Origin: Lamellibrachia satsuma
Lineage: Eukaryota > Annelida > Polychaeta > Sabellida > Siboglinidae
Assembly: GCA_033239005.1 (NCBI GenBank)
Contig: BSQZ01000098.1
Location: forward strand, 370,001 to 434,000
Length of the DNA: 64,000 bases
Reading direction: 5' to 3'
Shown: piece by piece, positions 1-12,338 of the stretch
Position numbering within the stretch: position 1 is the first letter of the stretch
Layout: each line of letters opens with the position of its first letter
Translations under genes and position numbers: made by a program
Notes under the pieces: model-generated
The model's input: the letters and a program-made list of their open reading frames with translations, nothing else
Databases searched by the model: none
Told to the model about the DNA's origin: nothing

Positions 1-370
1 CCCCACCAGGAAGTCATTGACCCCACCAGGAAGTCACTGACCCCACCAGGAAGTCACCGACCCCACCAGGACGTCACAGACCCCACCAGGAAGTCACTGA
101 CCCCACCAGGAAGTCACTGACCCCACCAGGAAGTCACTAATCCCACCAGGAAGTAACTGACCCCACCAGGAAGTCACCGACCCCAACAGGACGTCACTGA
201 CCCCACCAGGAAGTCACTGACCCCACCAGGAAGTCATTGACCCCACCAGGAAGTAACTGACCCCACCAGGAAGTCACCGACCCCCCCAGGACGTCACCGA
301 CCCCACCAGGACGTCACCGACCCCACCAGGAATTCACTGACCCCACCAGTAAGTCACTGACCCCACCAGG
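1..370. repeat. 20-bp minisatellite
   Basis: About 18 tandem copies of a 20-bp unit, CCCCACCAGGAAGTCACTGA, with scattered substitutions. The array is cut by the window edge, so its full length is unknown. No gene is visible in it. Confidence 0.95.
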
Positions 371-373
371 AAG

Positions 374-1738
374 TCCGAATGATGAGGTTACCATAGACAA
401 TAGGGCAATGATATTCCCACAGCCAATAGGGCAATGATATTACCATAGCCAGTAGGGTAATGATATTCTCACAGCCAATACGGCAATGATATTACCATAG
501 TCAATAGGGCAATGCTATTCCCACAGCCAATAGAGCAATGATATTACCATAGCCAGTAGTGCAATGATATTCCCACAGCCAATAGGACAATTATGCTCCC
601 ACAGCCAATAAGGCAATGATGTTACCATAGCCAATAGGGCAATGATGTTATCATACCCAGTAGGGTAATGATGTTATCGTAGCCAGTAGGGCAATGATAT
701 TCCCACAGCCAATAGGGCAGTGGTATTACCATAGCCAGTAGGGCAATGATATTCCCACAGCCAATAGGGCAATGGTATGACAATAACCAGTAGGGCAATG
801 ATATTCGCACAGCCAATAGGGCAATGATATTCCCACAGCCAATAGGGCAATGATGTTACCACAGCCAATAGGGCAATGATGTTCCCACAACCAGTAGGGC
901 AATGATATTCCTATAGCCAATAGGGCAATGATGTTCCCACAGCCAGTAGGGCAATGCTGTTATCATAACCAGTAGGGTAATGATGTTCCCATAGCCAGTA
1001 GGGCAATGATATCCCCATAGCCAACAGGGCAATGATGTTACCATAGCCAATAGGGCAATGATGTTATCATAGCCAGTAGGGCAATGATATTATCATAGCC
1101 AGTAGGGCAATGATGTTATCATAGCCAGTAGGGCAATGATGTTATCATAGCCAGTAGGGCAATGATGTTATCATAGCCAGTAGGGCAATGATTTATCATA
1201 GCCAGTAGGGCAATGATGTTCACACAGTCAGTAGGGCAACGATGTTCCCACAACCAGTAGGGCAATGATTTATCATAGCCAGTAGGGCAATGATGTTCAC
1301 ACAGTCAGTAGGGCAACGATGTTCCCACAACCAGTAGGGCAATGATGCTACCATAGCCAGTAGGGCAATGATATTCCCATAGCCAATAGGGCAATGATGT
1401 TACCACAGCCAATAGGACAATGATGTTACCAGAGTCAATAGGGCAATGATGTTATCATAGCCAATAGGGCAACGATGTTACCAGAGCCAATAGGGCAATG
1501 ATGTTCCCACAGTCAATAGGGCAATGATGTTACCACGGCCAATAGGGCAATGATGTTACCAGAGCCAATAGGGCAATGATGTTCCCACAACCAGTAAGGC
1601 AAAGGTGTTATCATAGCCAGTAGGGCAATGATATTCCCATAGCCAATAGGGCAATGATGTTACCACAGCCAATAGGGCAATGATGTTACCACAGCCAACA
1701 GGGCAACGATGTTCCCACAGCCAGTAGGGCAATGATGT
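374..1738. repeat. 26-bp minisatellite
   Basis: About 52 copies of a 26-bp unit containing GCCAATAGGGCAATGATGTT, in two main variants (CCAATAGGG and CCAGTAGGG). Because 26 is not a multiple of 3, short open frames arise on the minus strand. They are repeat by-products, not genes. Confidence 0.95.
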
Positions 1739-1742
1739 TATG

Positions 1743-1922
<180 letters not shown>

Positions 1923-2223
1923 TTCTGTATAACATAATCTATTACTATTTATTGCTAGTTCTGAACTAACAGAATACAGAATATATATTTCAATAATATT
2001 TGTATTTATCATGTTTTTTGACTATGTAAATAACAGTATTCTATTCCTTATAAAAGTAGGCATTTGGATCGTATGTGATTCAGTGTTTTCTAATTGTACA
2101 ATTGTACTTCTAAGTATTCCATTGTTATTAAATGTGCCGCTATGAAGGGGACACATTATCTACAAGTTTTGTTTAACTACTTTTATATTCATTATAAACG
2201 CCTCTGTATGTCATCGAAGAAAT

Positions 2224-2332
2224 GCTAATGCAGCCATTACTATGTTTGAATAAGTCATGTCAAGGCTAATGCAGCCATTACTATGTTTGAATAAATCATG
2301 TCAAGGCTAATACAGCCATTACTATGTTTGAA
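2224..2332. repeat. Short ~41-bp tandem triplication
   Basis: Three near-identical copies of a unit containing GCAGCCATTACTATGTTTGA. The AT-rich sequence around it, 1,920-2,424, shows no gene. Confidence 0.85.
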
Positions 2333-2424
2333 TAACATTTTTTTGTTTGTTTATTATATTTGTGATTTATTAGTAAGAAGCACCTCGCTATTTACCAGAC
2401 AGTTGTTTTAATTTTTAACGTCCG

Positions 2425-2544
2425 ATACATACGAATATAGCACAAAGAAAAGGTATATTGCTACACATATCTCAGCATTAGTTATACATACGAATATAAC
2501 ACAAAGAAAAGGTGTATTGCTACACGCATCTCAACATTAGTCAT
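2425..2544. repeat. 59-bp minisatellite, left part, split by a LINE
   Basis: Two copies of a 59-bp unit containing CGAATATAACACAAAGAAAA. The same array resumes in register at 6,407, so the two parts were once contiguous. The last nine bases, ATTAGTCAT (2,536-2,544), recur at 6,407-6,415 and are read as the target-site duplication of the inserted LINE. Confidence 0.9.
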
Positions 2545-5500
2545 CATCATGCTGTCAGTCGCTATGCGACAAAGACTGCTTTCATTTCTTGACCGCCGCA
2601 CTCCATTTAATTCTCTGCTGTGAGAGTGATGTCCATGAGTCGGTCTTTATGTCTCTCAGCTTGATGTTTCTCTTGATGGTATCCTTGAACCGGAGACGAG
2701 GGCGTCCTCTCTGTCTGTGATCAGAAGACAATTGAGAGTAGAGGATCTGCTTTGGTAGCCTGTCTGATGACATCCTCATGAGGTGTCCAGTTCACAGGAG
2801 ATTCTTTTTGATCAGAAGATCTTCCATAGAGGGCAGCCCTATCCGACCGAGTATTTCCTTGTTTGTCACTTTGTCCTTCCAGGTTAGCCTCATGATCGAA
2901 CGCAGATGTCGCATCATGAAGGCATGCAGCTTTTTTACCTGTCGTCTGTACACTGTCCAGGCCTCGGCTCCGTATAGTAAGGTGGATAGCACAACTGCGC
3001 GATAGATCTTGCCTTTGACCCGCGTGGACACATGGTGGTTGTTCCAGAGTCTCTGGCGTAATCGGCCGAAAGATGCACTAGCCTTGGCCATCCTCCTCTG
3101 TATTTCAGCATCAATGCGTCCATCACTTGATATAGTGCTTCCGAGGTAGGTGAATTCCGGAACAGAGTTCAGCTTGTTTCCATCAACCATGATATCCTCC
3201 TGTCAGGTTCTTGTAGAGTTGGGTTGGTACAGCACTTCCGACTTCTTGATGTTAATCTTCAGGCCGAACGTCTTTGATGCATCGGAGAAAGCATCCACTA
3301 TTCTCTGGATCTCTTCAGCAGAGTGGGCAACCAGTGCACTGTCATCTGCGTATAGCAGCTCTCTCACAAGTATCTGGGTAGTCTTGGTCTTCGCTCTGAA
3401 GTGTGCGACGTTGAATAGGTCAGCGCTCTGTCTAGACTGTATATAGACGCCATCTCCCATGCCTCGGAAAGCCTCGACAAGCATTGCTGATAGGAAGATG
3501 GAGAAGAGCGTGGGGGCCAGTACACAGCCTTGTTTGACACCATTGGTAACACCGAACGTTTCCCAGACTTCCCCTCCAACATTCACATTCGCCATCATTC
3601 CCGTATGTAGAGCCTCGATCATGGTTGTGAATTTCTCTGGGCATCCATATTTCCTCAGTAGCTGCCATAGCCCGGTCCTTCCGACTGTATCAAACGCCTT
3701 CGTGAAGTCGACAAATACCATGTATAGTGGTCGGTCCTGCTCAATGCACTTTTCTTGTAGTTGTCGGAGACAAAATATCATATCCACTCTGCTCCGGTTG
3801 GATCTGAAGCCACACTGTGTCTCCGGAACTACTTCTGGTGTTATGTAAATATATAGTCTGTTGAGCAGGATCCTGGCGAAGATCTTGCCTGCTATGGAAA
3901 GAAGAGAGATTCCTCTGTAGTTCCCACAGTCTGTTCGATCTCCTTTCTTGTGGTTACAATGCTGGCATCCTTCCATGCTTGTGGTACAGAACCCTCCTCC
4001 CAGGCTTTGGTGATTAATTGGTGCAGTCTGTTGGACAGATTGTCTCCTCCGTGCTTCCATACTTCAGCAGGAATTCCATCACCCCCAGGTGCTTTGCCAT
4101 CTTTCAGGCCGGCGATTGCTTTAGCCATCTCATCCGTGTTTGGAATCTCATCAAGGCATGTGTTGGTAATGCGCTGCTGGATGTTGACAAGAGCTTCATG
4201 TTCTATGTCGCCAGGGACGTTGAGTAGTTTTTGGAAGTGTTCACTCCATCTTGCCACAACTCTCTTGCTGTCGGAGAAGGTCTCCATTCCATCTGTTGAC
4301 TTCATGTGAACAGGTCCCTTTTTCGCGGGTCCCGACACTTCCTTCAGTCCATTGTAGAAGCCCTTCATGTCGTTTCTGTCTGCAGATCTCTGCAGCTCCT
4401 CTGCCTTCATTTCCCACCATTCTGACTTCAGGGCACGTGTGCGTTTTTGTAGCAGTCTGCAGGCATCTTTGTACGCTGCAATGGTGGATCTAGTACTCCT
4501 GGTCTGCAACACTCTCTGGTGGGATTGGTCTCTTCTGCTCATAAGATTTTGTAGCTCCTGGTCGTTGGGGTCGAACCAGTCCTGGTGTTTTCTGTCTGGC
4601 TTGCCGAGAAATGTTTTAGCTGTGTTGTATACTACCTGTTGCAGAGCTGCCCATTCCTCATCTGGTGTTGAGCTTTCCTTCTCCTCCCATTGGGCGAGAG
4701 CGCTGTCCATCTCCTGCTCGAAGCTCTCCCTATGACTGATGGTACGTAGTTTTGCTGTGTTTAGCTTAGTCGGTTTTCTTACCCCTTGCCTGTTGTGCTT
4801 TTGTCGTACTCTAAATGCCACTTTTGACCTCAGCATATGGTGATCGGTCCAGCAGTTAGCTCCACGCATGGCTCGAGTACTGTGGATGTCCATCTTATCC
4901 CGACACCTCGTGATGATGAAGTCGATCATATGCCAGTGTCCGGAACGAGGATGCATCCAGGTGGTCTTGCGTTCATCCTTCTGCTTGAACATGGTGTTCG
5001 TCACTATCAGTTCGAACTCAGAGCACAAAGCCAGTAGAAGCTCGCCATTGGATTTGCCTTTCCCGATCCCATATTTGCCCATGACCATGGTCCATTTGTC
5101 ATTGTCTCTTCCTATCCTTACATTGAAGTCTCCTATCAGCAGTAGCTTATCGGTACGAGGGATGTCTCTAATCGTACTTGACAGCTGGTTGTAGAAAGCC
5201 TCCTTGTTATCGTCCGGGTTTGTCATTGTTGGAGCGTAAAAACTGATAATTGTAGCATAGTTGTCCTTGCTCAGAGGTAGTCTCATCATCATGGCCGTGG
5301 CATTTCTGTCAGTTTTGTCACGATGTCCTTCTTGATAGCAAAGCCCACTCCAGCCTCCCTTCTCTCTCCTTTGGGTCTGCCACTCCAGAAGAAAGAGTAT
5401 TCCAAGTCATTAAGACTACCAGATTCTGAGAACCTTGTTTCGCACAGGGCGGCAATGTCTATATTGTACTTGGCGAGTTCCATAGTGCAGTACGTCTTTC

Positions 5501-6406
5501 CGGTCGGTCGGCTGCTTCTCGGTCGAGGAGAGTCCTGACGTTCCATTGAGCAATTGATAGTTGTTCCTAGCTGATTTTTCACTGTTGACGGAAGATGAGG
5601 TCGAGCAGCGCGGTCCTTGGTAACGACGACCGGTCCGGTATGGTAATTCGTGCGGTTGTGCATTTCATGAGAGCTGCTTGCAAAAAGTGTTGAAGTGCTG
5701 CTGGCTTTTGCAAGTTACTAGCGGCACTCTCTCGGGGAGCAAACAGAGGTATCACACCGGCAAGAACACGTCAAGACAGGCGCGAGCTATTTGTCCCTGC
5801 AGTGGCTGGTCGGGAGATGTTGGGAGTTCCATTCATCAACCACCCTTGATGCTGTCACAATGACATGGTTTTCTGTTAGGGTTTGCTCCCTTAGCCTTCG
5901 GTTCTGTCGAGAACCTGTATCACAAGGCAGTGATTTTCAACTCTGCAATGCAGGGGCGTCAAACTCCCTGAGGTATTGTAGTACCAGAGGTAATGTTATA
6001 CTTGCATACCGCCAGTACCAGATACAAACATCGCTACTGCCCGACACTGACTATTTACCCATAGTTGGGGGATTGGAATGGTGACTGTCGGGACGCATCC
6101 ACTCGCCGGTGGGCCCAGCACACGACACTTATGGGGCTCCAATCTACTCCGAGATCTCTAGCACATTTGCCTGGGGCCGCAGGGTACCCAGTATCCGCAG
6201 TGTACCACGAGGAGGTTGTGCTAGAGTCTTGTCTATGGAGAGGCTATGTACCAGCAGGGGAGACTTACGCACTCGGCTCCCTTTACACTCCAAGGAGCTA
6301 TCTGGCGGCTGTAGCTGAAAGCGAGAGTATGAAGCAAGAGCTACACACTACACACTACACTACAGCACTAGGCGCATCACAAAGACCTGTGTTGACACAA
6401 CACACC
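2545..6406 (-). mobile_element. Non-LTR retrotransposon (LINE A), broken
   Basis: A 3.86-kb minus-strand insertion bounded by the 9-bp direct repeat ATTAGTCAT, lying inside a 59-bp minisatellite. The 3' end on the element strand finishes in a short GATGATGA-type run at about 2,545-2,552. About 740 bp upstream of the coding part (5,664-6,406) would be the 5' untranslated region. The coding part has an AP-type endonuclease followed by a reverse transcriptase. The encoded protein resembles elements common in mollusc and fish genomes, but I cannot assign a clade with confidence. Confidence 0.9.
2582..5663 (-). pseudogene. LINE A endonuclease/reverse transcriptase, disabled
   Basis: The coding region reads from about 5,663 down to 2,582 across several frames. 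In order it shows an AP-endonuclease (IAALCETRFSESGSL near 5,450; LLIGDFNVRIGRDNDKW near 5,120; CWTDHHMLRSKVAF near 4,830) and a reverse transcriptase (GNYRGISLLSIAGKIFARIL near 3,900; FVDFTKAFDTV near 3,700; GVKQGCVLAPTLFS near 3,530; ELLYADDSALV near 3,350). The C-terminal region has EFTYLGSTISSDGRID and AEAWTVYRRQVKKL. Two frame changes (near 5,290 and near 3,945) and at least two in-frame stops (near 3,203 and 2,792) break it. It cannot make full-length protein and would be immobile without a helper copy. Confidence 0.9.
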
Positions 6407-6655
6407 ATTAGTCATACGTACGAATATAACACAAAGAAAAGGTGTATTGCTACTCATATCTCAACATTAGTCATACGTACGAATATAACACAAAGAAAAG
6501 GTGTATTGCTACACATATCTCAACATTAGTCATACGTACGAATATAACACAAAGAAAAGGTGTATTGCTACACATATCTCAACATTAGTCATACGTACGA
6601 ATATAACACAAAGAAAAGGTGTATTGCTACACGCACCTCAACATTAGTCATGTGT
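6407..6655. repeat. 59-bp minisatellite, right part
   Basis: About 4.2 copies of the same 59-bp unit found at 2,425-2,544. The repeat register continues straight after the ATTAGTCAT duplication, which shows that the array predates the LINE insertion. Confidence 0.93.
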
Positions 6656-7109
6656 TTTCTAGCACTAAATAATAAAATCCTTCGAGTTTAACTGTTCTTT
6701 GTCACTTTGAATGTGACATTTTTTTTTATTAAACTTAAATGATTTTTAATCATTATTTTACTCGAATTTACAACCGATAAAACAAATGAATTGATGTTGG
6801 TTTGTTATGTATGCACCATTTGAGGCTGTATCATTTAAACACGTGGCGCAAAGCAAGACAACAAACATATGGACAATGGTTTGCATGTTCAAAGTATTCC
6901 CGACCATGAGCTCACTTTGAAAACCCTATAAATAGAGTTATTACCTATACATATTTAACACAGGGCATCAGTAGGTTTAGCTGAAGCCCCGATATTGGTA
7001 GGTGGAAATCACACTTCCACATTCAGGTTTTTCAGGAATTCTATTAACATATTAATTAAATGAACAAAACAAAATCAGACTAAGGAGTACATTGAACCGC
7101 TTCAAGTGT
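6656..7109. other. AT-rich intergenic stretch, nothing recognised
   Basis: No coding similarity, RNA gene or repeat was recognised on either strand. Confidence 0.6.
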
Positions 7110-7373
7110 TAGTGTAGTGTACGTATATGTATGGTTAGTGTAGTGTACGTATATGTATGGTTAGTGTAGTGTACGTGTATGTATGGTTAGTGTAGTGTAC
7201 GTGTATGTATGGTTAGTGTAGTGTACGCGTATGTATGGTTAGTGTAGTGTACGTGTATGTATGGTTAGTGTAGTGTACGTGTATGTATGGTTAGTGTCGT
7301 GTACGTATATGTATGGTTAGTGTAGTGTACGTATATGTATGGTCAATGTAGTGTACGTATATGTATGGTTAGT
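7110..7373. repeat. 26-bp minisatellite
   Basis: About ten copies of a unit containing GTAGTGTACGTATATGTATG, alternating between CGTATATG and CGTGTATG variants. It lies just beyond the 3' end of the hAT transposase remnant (minus strand) and is not coding. Confidence 0.93.
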
Positions 7374-7520
7374 GTACATCAGTCAGTAGCAGTTCAATGA
7401 GCCCTGAGAGGATTAATGAAAAGCATTACTTTTTCGGGTGCTTCCTGTTGTTCCTGTCAACAATTGTTTGGGTGTCGAGTTTGTTGTCCTTGTGTATATG
7501 AAGTGGCACCGACGCATTGA

Positions 7521-7800
7521 GGCGATGCTGGTGCTCGGTGCTGGTGCTGGTGCTCGGTGCTGGTGCTGGTGCTCGGTGTTCGGTGGTGGTGCTCGGTGCT
7601 CGGTGCTCGGTGCTCGGTGCTGGTGCTCGGTGCTGGTGCTCGGTGCTCGGTGCTTGGTGCTGGTGCTCGGTGCTCGGTGCTCGGTGCTGGTGCTCGGTGC
7701 TGGTGCTCGGTGCTCGGTGCTGGTGCTTGGTGCTGGTGCTCGGTGATGGTGCTCGGTGCTGGTGCTCGGTGCTGGTGCTCGGTGCTGGTGCTCGGTGCTC
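7521..7800. repeat. 6/12-bp minisatellite inside hAT transposase
   Basis: A compound array of GCTCGGTGCTGGT-type hexamers and dodecamers. On the transposase strand it encodes TEHQHRAPS-like repeats. It separates AHSALKLMKT from the C-terminal LHIHKDNKLDTQ segment, where an intact hAT protein would be continuous. Confidence 0.9.
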
Positions 7801-7944
7801 CGCTGTAGTTTTCATCAGTTTTAGTGCAGAATGAGCTCACTCAACTCAAGCACTTGTGACCGATATCAGCGTCACAAGTGTATATGGCTACAACCGAACA
7901 AGGAAACATGGAGCTGCATGTTCCATTGATTGTTTCATGCAGAT

Positions 7945-9884
7945 TATGGGGCTTTGGGGGTGGCAGGTCACGGCTGTAGCTGACATGGACGCTGGGGATG
8001 GCAGGTCACGGTTGTAGCTGACACGGACGCTGGGGAGGACAGGTCACGGCTGTAGCTGACATGGACGCTGGGGAGGACAGGTCACGGCTGTAGCTGACAC
8101 GGACGCTGGGGATGGCAGGTCACGGCTGTAGCTGACATGGACGCTGGGGATAGCAGGTCACGGCTGTAGCTGACATGGACGCTGGGGAGGACAGGTCACG
8201 GCTGTAGCTGACATGGACGCTGGGGAGGACAGGTCACGGCTGTAGCTTACATGGACGCTGGGGATGGCAGGTCACGGCTGTAGCTTACATGGACGCTGGG
8301 GATGGCAGGTCACGGCTGTAGCTGACACGGACGCTGGGGATGGCAGGTCACGGCTGTAGCTGACATGGACGCTGGGGATGGCAGGTCACGGCTGTAGCTG
8401 ACATGGACGCTGGGGATGGCAGGTCACGGCTGTAGCTGACATGGACGCTGGGGATGGCAGGTCACGGCAGTAGCTGACATGGACGCTGGGGATGGCAGGT
8501 CACGGCAGTAGCTGACACGGACGCTGGGGATGGCAGGTCACGGCTGTAGCTGACATGGACGCTGGGGATGGCAGATCACGGCAGTAGCTGACATGGACGC
8601 TGGGGATGGCAGGTCACGGCTGTAGCTGACATGGACGCTGGGGGTGGCAGGTTACTGCTGTAGCTGACATGGACGCTGGGGATGGCAGGTCACGGCAGTA
8701 GCTGACATGGACGCTGGGGGTGGCAGGTCACGGCTGTAGCTGACATGGACGCTGGGGGTGGCAGGTCACGGCTGTAGCTGACATGGACGCTGGGGATGGC
8801 AGGTCACGGCAGTAGCTGACATGGACGCTGGGGGTGGCAGGTCACGGCTGTAGCTGACATGGACGCTGGGGATGACAGGTCACGGCAGTAGCTGACACGG
8901 ACGCTGGGGATGGCAGGTCACGGCAGTAGCTGACATGGACGCTGGGGATGGCAGGTCACGGCAGTAGCTGACACGGACGCTGGGGATGGCAGGTCACGGC
9001 TGTAGCTGACACGGACGCTGGGGATGGCAGGTCACGGCAGTAGCTGACACGGACGCTGGGGATGACAGATCACGGCTGTAGCTGACATGGACGCTGGGGA
9101 TGGCAGGTCACGGCTGTAGCTGACACGGACGCTGGGGATGGCAGGTCACGGCAGTAGCTGACATGGACGCTGGAGATGGCAGGTCGCGGCAATAGCTGAC
9201 ACGGACGCTGGGGATGACAGGTCACTACTGTAGCTGACATGGACGCTGGGGATGGCAGGTCACGGCTGTAGCTGACACGGACGCTGGGGATGGCAGGTCA
9301 CAGCAGTAGCTGACATGGACGCTGGGGATGGCAGGTCGCGGCAGTAGCTGACCTGGGCGCTGGGGATGGCATGTCACGGCTGTAGCTGACATGGACGCTG
9401 GGGATGGCAGGTCACGGCAGTAGCTGACATGGACGCTGGGGATGGCAGGTCACGGCAGTAGCTGACATGGACGCTGGGGATGGCATGTCACGGCAGTAGC
9501 TGACATGGACGCTGGGGATTGCATGTCGTGGCAGTAGCTGACATGGACGCTGGGGATGGCATGTCACGGCTGTAGCTGACATGGACGCTGGGGATGGCAG
9601 GTCACGGCAGTAGCTGACATGGACGCTGGGGATGGCATGTCACAGCTGTAGCTTACATGGACGCTGGGGATGGCAGGTCACGGCAGTAGCTGACATGGAC
9701 GCTGGGGATGGCAGGTCACGGCAGTAGCTGACATGGACGCTGGGGATGGCAGGTCACGGCAGTAGCTGACATGGACGCTGGGGATGGCAGGTCACGGCAG
9801 TAGCTGACATGGACGCTGGGGATGGCAGGTCACGGCTGTAGCTGACATGGACGCTGGGGATGGCAGGTCACGGCTGTAGCATTC
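7945..9884. repeat. 38-bp minisatellite derived from transposase coding sequence
   Basis: About 51 copies of a 38-bp unit containing GGACGCTGGGGATGGCAGGT. On the minus strand each unit reads YSRDLPSPASMS, matching the single-copy transposase segment that enters the array at its upstream (high-coordinate) edge. The array therefore arose from coding sequence of the hAT element. Because 38 is 2 mod 3, the peptide appears in a different frame in successive units. Confidence 0.93.
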
Positions 9885-10061
9885 TTGGAGGTCGGCTATG
9901 TTAGCGTATGTCAGCTTTGCCAACGTTATTGCGTAGGAACTTCAGGCCGAGCGTGGCTTTCCTTGTTATCGCAGTGAGTCTCGTGTCAAATTCCTGGAGA
10001 AGGTGGTCTAGAAATGGTAGGAATACAAAGTGTAGCCAGCATATTTCTGGGGTGTCTGCAT

Positions 10062-11012
10062 CCACGTTGTTTGTCATGGTCTGCCTCCACGTTGTTTGTC
10101 ATGGTCTGCCTCCACGTTGTTTGTCATGGTCTGCCTCCACGCTGTTTGTCATGGTCTGCCTCCACGTTGTTTGTCATGGTCTGCCTCCACGTTGTTTGTC
10201 ATGGTCTGCCTCCACGCTGTTTGTCATGGTCTGCCTCCACGTTGTTTGTCATGGTCTGCCTCCACGTTGTTTGTCATGGTCTGCCTCCACGCTGTTTGTC
10301 ATGGTCTGCCTCCACGCTGTTTGTCATGGTCTGCCTCCACGTTGTTTGTCATGGTCTGCCTCCACGTTGTTTGTCATGGTCTGCCTCCACGCTGTTTGTC
10401 ATGGTCTGCCTCCACGTTGTTTGTCATGTTCTGCCTCCACGTTGTTTGTCATGGTCTGCCTCCACGCTGTTTGTCATGGTCTGCCTCCACGTTGTTTGTC
10501 ATGGTCTGCCTCCACGCTGTTTGTCATGGTCTGCCTCCACGTTGTTTGTCATGGTCTGCCTCCACGTTGTTTGTCATGGTCTGCCTCCACGTTGTTTGTC
10601 ATGGTCTGCCTCCACGTTGTTTGTCATGGTCTGCCTCCACGCTGTTTGTCATGGTCTGCCTCCACGTTGTTTGTCATGTTCTGCCTCCACGTTGTTTGTC
10701 ATGGTCTGCCTCCACGCTGTTTGTCATGGTCTGCCTCCACGTTGTTTGTCATGGTCTGCCTCCACGTTGTTTGTCATGGTCTGCCTCCACGTTGTTTGTC
10801 ATGGTCTGCCTCCACGTTGTTTGTCATGGTCTGCCTCCACGTTGTTTGTCATGGTCTGCCTCCACGTTGTTTGTCATGGTCTGCCTCCACGTTGTTTGTC
10901 ATGGTCTGCCTCCACGTTGTTTGTCATGGTCTGCCTCCACGTTGTTTGTCATGGTCTGCCTCCACGTTGTTTGTCATGGTCTGCCTCCACGCTGTTTGTC
11001 ATGGTCTGCCTC
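10062..11012. repeat. 25-bp minisatellite derived from transposase coding sequence
   Basis: About 38 copies of a 25-bp unit containing CTGCCTCCACGTTGTTTGTC. The minus strand reads RQTMTNNVEAD, the hAT segment that normally links the upstream AGTETAIS segment to DTPE..VFLPFLDHL. The two flanks are exactly these segments. The unit length of 25 keeps all three plus-strand frames open, which gives spurious frames of 321-440 codons. Confidence 0.93.
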
Positions 11013-11163
11013 ACACAGTGCCCTTGTATCGAGATCGCTGTCTCTGTCCCAGCCATGTTGACCATCTCGGCAGTCGTCTCGTAGATCTCACTGTACTCCG
11101 CATGTACAATTTGTCTGATGTCGATAACGATGTCCTTTACCTGAGTGACTTCTTCGTAGGCCT

Positions 11164-11500
11164 GGAGAACATCCTGCGTAGAACCCTGGAGCAGCTTGCT
11201 GAGGTCTATGATGGAGAACATCCTGCGTAGAACCCTGGAGCAGCTTGCTGAGGTCTATGGTGGAGAACATCCTGCGTAAAACCCTGGAGCAGCTTGCTGA
11301 CGTCTATGATGGAGAACATCCTGCGTAGAACCCTGGAGCAGCTTGCTGACGTCTATGATGGAGAACATCCTGCGTAGAACCCTGGAGCAGCTTGCTGACG
11401 TCTATGATGGAGAACATCCTGCGTAGAACCCTGGAGCAGCTTGCTGAGGTCTATGGTGGAGAACATCCTGCGTAGAACCCTGGAGCAGCTTGCTGAGGTC
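11164..11500. repeat. 49-bp minisatellite derived from transposase coding sequence
   Basis: About seven copies of a 49-bp unit containing GGAGAACATCCTGCGTAGAA. On the minus strand it encodes DLSKLLQGSTQDVL, the hAT segment lying between SSFIVAFQVNLCMF and QAYEEVTQVKDIV. Confidence 0.92.
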
Positions 11501-11598
11501 AAACATGCATAGATTCACTTGGAATGCAACTATGAATGAAGAGCGTGAGATCGCTCAATGTAGGCCGTAAACATCTGTCATTGTTTCTGAACTCCATT

Positions 11599-12338
11599 CA
11601 GGGCGTTTTTTAACATACAAAGTGGGGGGCAATGCCCCCAGCCCTTTCATTTGCCCCCTCAGTCAAACCAACTTGCCCCCTAATGCGTTCCCCCATTCTC
11701 CTTAACCAACCCCTTGTATTAATGTAGGTCATAATTTGTATTCTTTTTGTTAGTGTGATTTAGAGTCCACACTCTATGCAGACCGAAAGGATCGTGAGCC
11801 ACCACAACTTCGTTGTCGACAATCACCGCACCAGCATGGGTGAGGACACGAGAAACGCATGGTGGCACTGAATGGTGTGGGCACCGCCTACTTTGACCCT
11901 CGACCCGCTGTCGTAAAATTCTTGGAGAAGACCAGAAGATTGGGATATCTACAGGCAGCGTGAATTCGTTAGGAAATTCACACGCGAAACGGGGCTCGTC
12001 TAGTAAAATTGAGACGACTGTCAAACGTACTGACTTGCAAGTTGCTAGAGACGTGTCATGTTTCTCTAATTACTGCATGCGTTTGTAATAACAAATTCTG
12101 GGATATAAGTGTAACATTAATTTTATACCGAGATGCAGTCGTCAGTGTGCAACCATATGGATAAAAAGATACTGACGCACGCACGCACGCACGCACACAT
12201 AAATATATAATAAAGGTTTCATACATTCCTAAGGATTATGTAAATAAGCATTAATAATGGGTAAGGTGCCCTTTTTAACCATTTGGAGTGCCCTTTTAGG
12301 ACATTGCCCCCCCAGTGAAAATTCAATAAAAAACGCCG
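11599..12338. mobile_element. hAT-like non-autonomous element, 740 bp
   Basis: Bounded by the 8-bp direct repeat ACTCCATT (11,591-11,598 and 12,339-12,346), the target-site size typical of hAT elements. The left end is CAGGGCGTTTTTTA. The right end on the opposite strand reads CGGCGTTTTTTA, followed on both sides by a diverged TGGGGGGCAATG block, giving imperfect inverted repeats of about 35 bp. The two transposase segments on either side (NNKWS and SETMTDVYG) are contiguous in the family once the insert is removed. No transposase is encoded inside. Confidence 0.82.

Noticed and set aside
9908..11230. A 440-codon plus-strand open frame
   Set aside because: It lies mostly in a 25-bp array whose length keeps all three frames open. 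The real signal is the minus-strand transposase.
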